A stretch of 64,000 nt of DNA from Phycisphaerales bacterium (GTDB lineage: Bacteria; Planctomycetota; Phycisphaerae; UBA1845). How positions within the stretch are numbered: the first letter of the stretch is position 1; every line of letters begins with the position of its first letter. This document shows positions 26,736-33,721 of this stretch, one piece after another. The translations under genes were made by a program, and so were the position numbers. Under the pieces are notes generated by a model. The model was given only the letters and a program-made list of their open reading frames with translations, did not search any database and was not told the origin of the DNA. The DNA lies in the NCBI GenBank assembly GCA_020852275.1, contig JADZBE010000011.1, positions 124,001-188,000 of the forward strand. Reading direction: 5' to 3'.

Positions 26736-26763
26736 TTGACAAGCGGAAGGGCGGGGCTAAAAA
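26736..26763 (+). promoter_or_regulatory. Sigma-70-type promoter for tRNA-Gly
   Basis: TTGACA (26736-26741), a 16-bp spacer, and TAAAAA (26758-26763) lie 35 nt before the tRNA. It is the clearest promoter in the window. Confidence 0.6.
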
Positions 26764-26798
26764 GGGGAGCAGCTTCCGGGACAGCCCGGAAGCGTCGC

Positions 26799-26870
26799 GC
26801 GGGTGTAGCTCAGTGGTAGAGCGTCACGTTGCCAACGTGAATGTCGTCGGTTCGAGCCCGATCACCCGCT
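26799..26870 (+). tRNA. tRNA-Gly(GCC)
   Basis: A complete 72-nt cloverleaf is present: acceptor GCGGGTG/CACCCGC, D arm TAGCTCAGTGGTAGAGC, anticodon arm with loop TTGCCAA (anticodon GCC), T arm with GGTTCGAGCCC, and discriminator T. CCA is not encoded. Its 3' 46 nt form the left attachment site of the integrated element and remain intact. Confidence 0.97.
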
Positions 26871-26875
26871 TTCCT
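26825..26875 (+). other. attL
   Basis: It is the left copy of the 51-bp attachment core. It starts in the anticodon arm of tRNA-Gly and ends 5 nt after it (TTTCCT). Identity with the right copy continues imperfectly (T versus G, then CCCG). Confidence 0.92.
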
Positions 26876-27337
26876 TCCCGACCGTGGTCCAGACGTGACA
26901 GCGGTTGCCAACTCTTGACGGGGGCGTCAGTTACGACGCACCTTCGCACGCTTCCCGAAGCCCTCCAAAACATGCCCGTTTTGCCAGCGGTTGACCCGAA
27001 CTGACTGGCGCGGACGCGCGTACGTGGAAGGTTTAGTGCAAGGTAAAGTCGAGCATCGCGCGCCTGAGAGTATGGCGCGTAGCGCGAGGGGCGGGGCGCG
27101 AGGCGCGCTGGGCAGGGGGGCCTGCGGTCGTCCGGCGGTGTGGGTGCCACTCAGGAGGGGGACGGCAACGTCCACCCAAGACGCGCGCACCGGGCTTCCC
27201 CCCAAAAGCGCACTGCCAGAACTGACAGAAGGGGCGCGGCCTTCGGCTGCGCGCACGGGATGCCCCTCGGATCGAATGACAGAACTGACAGAAGGGTGTC
27301 GGCGAGGACATGGGGACCCGGGGGCGGGCAAGTCGGC
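26876..27337. other. Left end of the element, non-coding, with candidate recombination sites
   Basis: No credible gene lies between attL and the integrase. TGACAGCGGTTGCCA (26896-26910) and TGCCAGCGGTTGACC (26982-26996) are similar 15-mers that resemble TGACAGGCGTTGTCA near the right end. Two direct copies of a CTGACAGAAGGG unit lie at 27213-27234 and 27275-27296. These are candidates for integrase arm-type or excisionase sites. Confidence 0.5.
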
Positions 27338-28846
27338 CTAGGCCGAGGCCTTCGCGCGACCGTGATCGATTGACGGCGACGTCGGCGTAGGGCTGGAGAG
27401 CGTCGGCAGCGCTGCCAGCGCCCCGGCCACGTCGAGCAGTTTCGGATCGGTGTAGACGTTGGCCGTGAGTTCCGGCTTGCTGTGCCGCATCGCCGCTTGG
27501 GCGGTTCGCAGAGGCACGCCCGCGGCGCAGAGGTGGGTGCCGAACGTGACGCGAAGGGCGTGGATGTCCACCACGCGGTTACGCTCGTCGCGCTTGGCGA
27601 TGCCCGCCACGGCAAGGTCACGGTCGAAGATCCGCGTCAGGCCGGAAGGCATGTTGAACAAGGGGGTATCCGCAGGCAGCCGCGCCGGGATCGGCTCTCC
27701 CCATGCGCGGCATTCATCCTGAAGGACCGCCAGCCGCTCGGCCATCCACGTACTCAGTTCCGACGCGAGGTCAGGCCTGAGGGGTATGCTCGATCCTTGG
27801 CGATTCTTCTCATCAGCAGCGTCAAGCACCGCGTACGGCATCGGGCCATCCAGTTCGAGCTGCCCGATCGTCAGGGAGGCCAGTTCTCCCTTCCGCAGGC
27901 CGGTGAGCGTGAGCGTCTTGTAGATCAGCGCCCGTTCACGGCCTTCGCGTTCGAGTTCGGCGATCAGCGACGGATTGTCTTCGAGCGCCTCCCTCGCGCG
28001 GTCCACGGCGGCGCCGATGTCGGCAGAGGTCAGCGGTGCGCGCTTCCAGGTGGCCCGGCTCTTCTTCGACCGCTGGCGATCATCCGCGCTGGCGATGGTC
28101 GCTCGGCCATGCTCTGCCAGTGGCCGCAGCCCGGCGACCTTCAGCAGCCGGGTCAATTCCGCCTCGGTCAGCGCCCGACGCTGGTGCCGCCGGTCGCTTT
28201 TCTGATCCGCGCGGGGCAGGTCGGTGAACGGGTTCCGCGTCAGACGCCCCGTCCGGCGGCACCAGTTGCCGAAGCCGACCAGCGCCTCGCGGTAACTGTT
28301 TCGCGTGGCGGCTCCCATGTCCTCATCCTTGCAGGCAACAAGCCACTGTTCAACTGCACCGGTTGACATCTTGTTGAGCCTGCCGAATCCGCATTCCCGC
28401 GCGAGCCGCTCCAGCCGGCAACGAAGCATTCCGATTCGCCGAGGCTCGCACCCCTTGGCCTCAAGGTGCTGCACGAAGGCGTCGAAGTGCCGCTTCAGCG
28501 ACACACCGGCATGGTCGGCGGCATCACCCTCGGCCCGCGTCAGTACGCCGGAGCGGACGAGTTCCGCGCGGCGTTCGAGCTGGGCCAGAACCGCTCGAGC
28601 CGCGACCGCGTCCTTGGCCCCCGTCGCAACTTCGACGACTTGGCCGTCACCGTCACGGTAGCGGGCCAGGTAATACCGCGACTGGCCACGCACGCGAATC
28701 AGCCCGTCCTCGCAGTTCACGACCTCGGCGGTCCGGAGTTGTCCGTTCCGCAGCCGCCAGCGCGCAATGCGTTGCCCGTCACGCTCGGTGATCTCCGCGC
28801 CGGGCGGCACAGGCATGGTGTAAGCTTTTCGGTAGACCATTCCCAT
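27338..28846 (-). CDS. int: Tyrosine-type site-specific integrase
   Basis: It is 502 aa. An N-terminal arm-binding-like region and a core-binding SAM-like domain (about residues 110-210) precede the catalytic domain. The catalytic Arg is in TLTGLRKGELASL, the H-x-x-R box is HALRVTFGTHL, the second His is in AAMRHSKPE, and the nucleophilic Tyr is in TANVYTDPK. It catalyses integration at the tRNA-Gly 3' end and is encoded pointing toward attL, as expected. It is longer than many integrases because of the insert between Arg and H-x-x-R. The ATG at 28846 follows GGGAGA; 28840 is an alternative. Confidence 0.95.
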   Translation of the reverse strand: MGMVYRKAYTMPVPPGAEITERDGQRIARWRLRNGQLRTAEVVNCEDGLIRVRGQSRYYLARYRDGDGQVVEVATGAKDAVAARAVLAQLERRAELVRSGVLTRAEGDAADHAGVSLKRHFDAFVQHLEAKGCEPRRIGMLRCRLERLARECGFGRLNKMSTGAVEQWLVACKDEDMGAATRNSYREALVGFGNWCRRTGRLTRNPFTDLPRADQKSDRRHQRRALTEAELTRLLKVAGLRPLAEHGRATIASADDRQRSKKSRATWKRAPLTSADIGAAVDRAREALEDNPSLIAELEREGRERALIYKTLTLTGLRKGELASLTIGQLELDGPMPYAVLDAADEKNRQGSSIPLRPDLASELSTWMAERLAVLQDECRAWGEPIPARLPADTPLFNMPSGLTRIFDRDLAVAGIAKRDERNRVVDIHALRVTFGTHLCAAGVPLRTAQAAMRHSKPELTANVYTDPKLLDVAGALAALPTLSSPTPTSPSIDHGRAKASA

Positions 28847-28989
28847 TTCGTCATCTCCCGCCCGGCACCCAACCGGGCAGGCACACTGAGCCTCAAGTCG
28901 CCGACAACCTCAAGGCGAAATCCGGGATTCCTGGCAGGATTCCTTCGCGCGGAATCACATGTTCGGTCCGGCGCATGATCCGGCGGCTC

Positions 28990-29208
28990 CTACGACGCGC
29001 GCTCCACCCAACGGCTCGGGCAACCGGCCATGATCCACTGTTCGATCTGGTCACCGCGCCAGCGGACCAAGCTGCCCAGGCGCACCGGCGCGGGCATGGC
29101 GGCGCGGTCGGCGAGCCGGCGCACATGCCGCGTGCTGCACCCGAGGAGGTCCGCGACCTGTTGAACGGTGAAAAGAGCAGCGCCTTGATCGTGTTGAACT
29201 TCATCCAT
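28990..29208 (-). CDS. AlpA/excisionase-type HTH protein
   Basis: It is 72 aa. The winged-helix signature FTVQQVADLLGCSTRHVRRL then ADRAAMPAPVRLGSLVRWRG is that of the MerR-like HTH_17/AlpA group used as excisionases and small regulators. It lies 143 nt upstream of int on the same strand. Its start overlaps the end of the DUF3987 gene. An earlier ATG at 29223 is possible but has poor spacing to AGGGG. It likely controls excision or integrase expression; that is inferred from position. Confidence 0.8.
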   Translation of the reverse strand: MDEVQHDQGAALFTVQQVADLLGCSTRHVRRLADRAAMPAPVRLGSLVRWRGDQIEQWIMAGCPSRWVERAS

Positions 29209-30934
29209 GATCGTCGTCTCCATTCCCCTGCTCGTCCGCTGGGATGTGGTCGGTTTCGGCCTTCGCTCGCGTGGATTCTCCCCTGGCAGGTACTGACAAA
29301 ACTGACAAAAGGGGTCTGAATGGGCCGACGGGGGGGCTTCTGTCAGTTTTGTCAGTTCTGTCAGTGGGTGCGGGGGCGGAGCATCGGAGCCTGGGATTCA
29401 CCTGATAGCGCGTCCGAGAGCGACCCGTGGTGGGCTCCACGACCTCGACCAACCAGTTCAGGTCCACGAGCATCTCGACGGCGCGGCTCGCCGCCTCACG
29501 GGTTCCCAATCCGATCCAGCCGTTCCGGTACACGTCGCGGAGTGCGAATTCATCCGGGAGTTCACCCGCCATGATCTTCTTGGCCAGGGCGATCGCCTCC
29601 GCCGTGTCCGGCGCAACGGCGACGGAGAAGATGCGTCGTGCATGGGATTCGAGATACCGGCCCCAGGCGATGGCGCGCTCCAATTCCTCGATCCCGACCG
29701 GACCGGTGCGGCCCTCCGCCAGATGGCAAAGCAACGCTAATGATGGGATCAGACTGCGGTACTTGGCCAGATGCGCGATGACGACCGGGTGTTCCGTGTC
29801 GCCTCGAAGGCACTGCTCCAAGTCCGTACGCCATTCATCGAATCGCTCCTGGGCCACGGGATCAAAACGCAAAAAGGGAATGCCGTCGGGGTCGTCGACT
29901 TGCGCGCCGACCGCGTCCGGATGGATTCGGTCCAGTGCGCTGATCGCTGCGTAGGCGCGATTCTTGGCCGCGGTGTCGGGCCATCGGTCCACGTTCCGCC
30001 AGGTCTTGGAAACATCGGGATAGACCGCCAGCTGGAACCTCTGCATCAATCCGTCCGCCCCGTCGCCGCCGGAGACCGCGCCGTGGAGGTAAGCGCGTAA
30101 CGGCCCCGGCTGAATCGAGCCGATCAGCGAAAAGATCGCCGCATCGATGTCGATCGTGCCGCGGCCGATGCGGTCGTAGGTGTAGCGCCCGGTGCCGTTC
30201 CACGCTTCCAAGTAGAACGAACGCGCCCCTTCCTGCCCTTCCTTGTCCAGCGATTTGAGCAGGCCGATCAGCTCGTCACGGTAACAAAGGACACCCGTCG
30301 GATTTTCGTTGAGGATTTCGCCGAGCTTCTCGACGGTGGAGTCATTGACCAGGTAACGTTTGCGGATGGGCGGCGGGACTTCCTCTTTCGTCGCGGCCTG
30401 CGCGACAGCCAGCGCGTCGCCATCTTCCTTGAGGGCATGCTTCACGGCCTGTTTACCCAGTAATTTCCGTTGCTCGGCGACCAGTTGGTGCGCTTCGTAT
30501 TCCTTCATCTCGGCGTCGAATCGCTTCTTCGCCTCGATCTCCAACCGCTTCAGAGGTTTGAGTGGCTCCTGAATTGCGGGCGTTTTCATGACACTCGGCG
30601 GGCCGATCGCTCCGCCCCACATGTTGGGGACCACCAGCCAGTCATCGTGGCGCTTGGGCCGAATTCCGATCTTGCGACCCACGACCGTCGCCAGGGCGAT
30701 CATCGCGGCGACCGCGGGGAAATCCGGCGGGCACTGAATGCGCTCGGCGACGTCGTGAATCCACAATCGCAACGATTCCGGAAGCAGCGCATCATTGAAC
30801 GCCATGACAGAAGGAAGTTCATCCGGCAACGGCTGCGGTTCAGGCCACTCGACCCCGGACTCGGCAGGCCGTTCGTTGACTGCGCCGCCAAGCAATTCCT
30901 GGGCAACGTCAGCGGCTCGAAATTCGTTCTTCAT
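29201..30934 (-). CDS. DUF3987 replication-associated protein
   Basis: It is 577 aa. The pattern GPPSVMKTPAIQEPLKPLKR, KRYLVNDSTVEKLGEIL, LCYRDELIGLLKSLDK and GTIDIDAAIFSLIGSIQP is characteristic of DUF3987, which often replaces or accompanies a helicase beside a primase in mobile elements. It has no classical P-loop (GPPSVMKT is degenerate GPPSxGKT). The C-terminal tail includes TDRTDKTDRS, encoded by the CTGACA repeats, and is probably not structured. It overlaps the upstream primase-like gene by ATGA and the downstream HTH gene. Confidence 0.82.
   Translation of the reverse strand: MKNEFRAADVAQELLGGAVNERPAESGVEWPEPQPLPDELPSVMAFNDALLPESLRLWIHDVAERIQCPPDFPAVAAMIALATVVGRKIGIRPKRHDDWLVVPNMWGGAIGPPSVMKTPAIQEPLKPLKRLEIEAKKRFDAEMKEYEAHQLVAEQRKLLGKQAVKHALKEDGDALAVAQAATKEEVPPPIRKRYLVNDSTVEKLGEILNENPTGVLCYRDELIGLLKSLDKEGQEGARSFYLEAWNGTGRYTYDRIGRGTIDIDAAIFSLIGSIQPGPLRAYLHGAVSGGDGADGLMQRFQLAVYPDVSKTWRNVDRWPDTAAKNRAYAAISALDRIHPDAVGAQVDDPDGIPFLRFDPVAQERFDEWRTDLEQCLRGDTEHPVVIAHLAKYRSLIPSLALLCHLAEGRTGPVGIEELERAIAWGRYLESHARRIFSVAVAPDTAEAIALAKKIMAGELPDEFALRDVYRNGWIGLGTREAASRAVEMLVDLNWLVEVVEPTTGRSRTRYQVNPRLRCSAPAPTDRTDKTDRSPPVGPFRPLLSVLSVPARGESTRAKAETDHIPADEQGNGDDDHG
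29291..29365. repeat. Inverted pair of CTGACA/TGTCAG arrays
   Basis: CTGACAAAACTGACAAAAGG (29293-29312) is followed ~25 nt later by CTTCTGTCAGTTTTGTCAG + TTCTGTCAG (29338-29363). Together they form a long imperfect hairpin in the 3' end of the DUF3987 gene. Single-direction copies are at 27213-27296 and 61180-61275. Confidence 0.85.
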
Positions 30935-32016
30935 GCGCGCCTCGCTTTCCGCGTCGTCGCATTCATGGCGGATTTGAACGCCGCCCGAGCTTCTCGCTCC
31001 GCCAAGCCGCACGCCGCCGCGCCGGCCAGGATCAATCGCTCCGCCGCGCGCTCATCCACTCCCCAACCAAGGAGATTTGCGCTCGCGGCAAAGGCCGACT
31101 GGTTGCGCGTGCCCTCGGCGGCATGCCCGGCGAGAAAGGTGCGAGTGCGGGCATCGATGCGATCCAAGAGATCGAGCTTGTGTTTCCAGTGAGGGGATCG
31201 ATTCGCCGGCGGAGGAGCCGCCGCGGCGCGCCTCTTTGAGAGGGCCGCGCGGGCCTCCGAGATGGAGGTTGACCAGGCTTCCGGATCGCATCGGGGTATG
31301 CGCTCCAGCGCCATGGGCTTGTCCTCGAACGGATCGACAATGACACCGCCGCCGTGCGCGGCAAAGGCCCCGGCGCAAGGCAAGGCCAGCGCCCACCCAT
31401 ACCCCGGCTTTGAGGTCGAGCGAGGCACGAGTTCCACGGCGCCTGCATCGCCGGGCCGGGCGATGGCCCCATTCGCGCGTCGGAAGGCCTGCGCCGTGCC
31501 GCATTCCGCCACATCGGAAGCCGCAACTTTGAACGCCGACGCCACCAGCGCGGCAACCCCAACAACCGCATCCGGCAGCGCGACCGAGTTGGGCAAGAGC
31601 AGAAATACGTGCCGCCCTCGCCCACCGCGCGAGCGGGCCACGAGCAAACCACTGAGCAGCCCGGCAGCATCCGCGCGCTCGGCGATGCAGCGCGCGGCGT
31701 GGACGGGATCGGCCAGCCCTTTTGCCCCGTGGTCCGTGGCGTCCAGGTCGATGCCTAGCCATCGGCACGACCCGTCGGAGCCTGGGCAATACGCGATCAG
31801 GGCGACGGCCTCCACGCGCTCGTTCCACGGCTGGTATCCGTCGGCATGAAAGGTCAACGTCATCGGCGCGCCACGCACATGCGCTTCGACCAGCGCCATC
31901 CGGGCATCTGGAGCGTCAGGCAGGCGGACGCGGCATGGCTTTCCGTTAGGTCGAACCGCGCTGGCCCACTCAGAGCCGTCCAACATGGAGAGCAGAAGTT
32001 CCGGTGCCGGCATCAT
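30931..32016 (-). CDS. Archaeo-eukaryotic-primase-like protein (PrimPol/TOTE type)
   Basis: It is 361 aa. WLGIDLDATDHGAKGL (about residues 87-102) supplies the DxD metal motif, and LLVARSRGGRGRHVFLLLP (about 121-139) supplies the conserved sxH strand of AEP primases. The C-terminal part is helical with KLDLLDRIDARTRTFLAGH, like the helical C-domain that follows primases in mobile elements. It probably primes element DNA replication. It is coupled by ATGA overlaps both to the HTH gene before it and to the DUF3987 gene after it. Confidence 0.75.
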   Translation of the reverse strand: MMPAPELLLSMLDGSEWASAVRPNGKPCRVRLPDAPDARMALVEAHVRGAPMTLTFHADGYQPWNERVEAVALIAYCPGSDGSCRWLGIDLDATDHGAKGLADPVHAARCIAERADAAGLLSGLLVARSRGGRGRHVFLLLPNSVALPDAVVGVAALVASAFKVAASDVAECGTAQAFRRANGAIARPGDAGAVELVPRSTSKPGYGWALALPCAGAFAAHGGGVIVDPFEDKPMALERIPRCDPEAWSTSISEARAALSKRRAAAAPPPANRSPHWKHKLDLLDRIDARTRTFLAGHAAEGTRNQSAFAASANLLGWGVDERAAERLILAGAAACGLAEREARAAFKSAMNATTRKARRA

Positions 32017-32213
32017 GCGCGCACCTCGCCTTCCACCTTGGGTGCGCTCTGCTCACGCAGCCAACTCGCGATTACCTCCGAGTCAAATCGAACTTCACCG
32101 TCGGGAAGGCGCACGCAGGGAATCAGCCCGCGCTTTGCGAGGCGAGCGGAGCGTCCACGTGGGTAACGCAGTAGCTCGTCAATTTCGCTCGGAAACAGGA
32201 GAACCGTGCTCAT
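32013..32213 (-). CDS. Small AlpA-like HTH regulator
   Basis: It is 66 aa. PSEIDELLRYPRGRSARLAK followed by RGLIPCVRLPDGEVRFDSEV and IASWLREQ is the AlpA pattern: a helix pair followed by a beta-wing and a recognition segment. It is the first gene of the HTH-primase-DUF3987-HTH block and likely activates it. There is nothing between it and the next upstream minus-strand gene except 80 bp. Confidence 0.7.
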   Translation of the reverse strand: MSTVLLFPSEIDELLRYPRGRSARLAKRGLIPCVRLPDGEVRFDSEVIASWLREQSAPKVEGEVRA

Positions 32214-32293
32214 GCCTAGAGCATTACACGGGTTTCAGGTATGGGAAGATGTCTGAGGGGATCAACTCTGAGTATTCAGACAAATCAGAGTTT

Positions 32294-33304
32294 TCATGGT
32301 TTCGGTTTCGGTGGATCGACCGGGACGATATGAGACCATTCTTTGTGTGCATCCGGCCAGCTATATCGCCAGTGCTTTCCGTGCCTGATCCGTCGTACCC
32401 GCCCCGCCTCAGCAGCCTTTGCGAGCGTGTCACTTCTCAGAGATTTAGGAAACGCACGTGAGGCCAGATAAGGTGCTCCATCTTCCGGCTCTTTGTCCAT
32501 CGGTCTTGCTGCTGTATGCCTCTCGCTGCTCCCGCTCACCGGGGACTCGGCGTTCGGCGGGTTGCCCGCCTGTTCGGTGAGGATGTCGATCGCAGCCGAT
32601 GAGGCTGAGAACAAGTCGTCCAGCTCGCTGGTGAAGGAGTGGGGCAGCCGTTCAAGCCAACGGTCGGGGAAGCTCAGTTGCGGTCCGAGGACGCGGTGGC
32701 GCTTCAACTTCCGAAGCTGTTGCAGGTCGTAGGGGAAGATTTGCTGGTGGTGGATGCAGTCTCGCTGCGCACGAAGCGCAGGCCACCGCTGCGTCCAGGC
32801 CCCATCGAAGAGCAGAAATATCCACCGCAGTGCCGGGTTTGCAGTGCGAAAGGTTTCAGCGGGAACGGGCGCGAAGTCGGTCAAGGGAATGGCGGAGATA
32901 CCCTCGCCTGCTCTGGTGGCGAGCGCGGTGAACACGTCCCATGCTCTCCGTTCTCCGAAGACGAGGACGGTGCGTTCAATCGGGGGGATGACAGCGAAGG
33001 GTTCACCCGAACGACTCGCGATTGGCGTACCATGAACATCCAAGTAGGGCTTGCTTCCCGGGGGGGCGAGAGTGGGGGTTGTCGGGAAGGAAGCGTCACG
33101 GTAGCAGCAAAACGTGGACCATGCAGGCGTCTCAGCGGGTCCGGCTTCGGTGTGCTTGACGGCGATACATTCACCTTCGTCGGGCTCGTCGTGCCCGAGC
33201 CAACAGCGCAAGCGTCCGTGATGGACCAGGGCTTCGTCGAACCGCGCACGCAGGGAACGAAGCGACTCGGTTGCTCTCCTTGCGTTCCTCGCCGCGTCCG
33301 ACAT
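32294..33304 (-). CDS. Unrecognised protein of the element
   Basis: It is 336 aa. It starts with a charged helix (MSDAARNARRATESLRSLRA), has a strand-rich middle (RTVLVFGERRAWDVFTALAT, LRWIFLLFDGAWTQRWPALR), and ends with a small HTH-like basic segment (DTLAKAAEAGRVRRIRHGKH). The middle resembles a TOPRIM or nuclease-like alpha/beta fold only vaguely. It is minus strand and sits between the replication block and the divergent restriction operon. I do not assign a function. Confidence 0.7.
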   Translation of the reverse strand: MSDAARNARRATESLRSLRARFDEALVHHGRLRCWLGHDEPDEGECIAVKHTEAGPAETPAWSTFCCYRDASFPTTPTLAPPGSKPYLDVHGTPIASRSGEPFAVIPPIERTVLVFGERRAWDVFTALATRAGEGISAIPLTDFAPVPAETFRTANPALRWIFLLFDGAWTQRWPALRAQRDCIHHQQIFPYDLQQLRKLKRHRVLGPQLSFPDRWLERLPHSFTSELDDLFSASSAAIDILTEQAGNPPNAESPVSGSSERHTAARPMDKEPEDGAPYLASRAFPKSLRSDTLAKAAEAGRVRRIRHGKHWRYSWPDAHKEWSHIVPVDPPKPKP

Positions 33305-33721
33305 GGTTCAACGTCCTATTTCGCCGGTCACCGCTGGCGCCGGGCGGACGTTGCGAGCCTCCGACGCCGGGCGACGATGCGGCGGGGAGCGGCCCCGCCT
33401 CCGGCTGGCGTCAGTATGCGGGGCAGGGGGCAGTTGACAAGCCGAGCGTGCGGCCAAAGAGGGCGACGGACTGAAACTCCGGCGCTCCACACCCTCCCCG
33501 AGTGTAACCCTCTTCATAACCACTCGAAAGATTGGTCGTGCGTCCGTGAATCCCGGGTTCGCGTCCCCACGGTCGTTTTCGAAGCGTGTGGGCTCGCCTT
33601 GAACGGGTGCAGCGGCCGAAACCCGGTGCAGGTTTTCATGCACGAATGCGCCTTCGCAAGGCTCCCCATTTCATCGCAACACGATCCTCGTGTACGATGA
33701 GGTGAACACAGCCCCCGAGCC
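33305..33721. other. Divergent control region of the restriction operon
   Basis: No gene is supported in these 417 bp. It must drive hsdR rightward and the unrecognised gene leftward. The sequence ATGAGGTGAACACAGCCCCC lies just before hsdR. I see no clear promoter. Confidence 0.45.

Noticed and set aside
29201-29300. Functional C-terminal domain in the DUF3987 protein (TDRTDKTDRS).
   Set aside because: This tail is the translation of the CTGACA repeat array and is not conserved in the family.
33540-33580. A T-arm-like stretch GGGTTCGCGTCCCC suggested a tRNA fragment or second attachment site.
   Set aside because: Stem pairing fails and no acceptor or anticodon arm is found on either strand.
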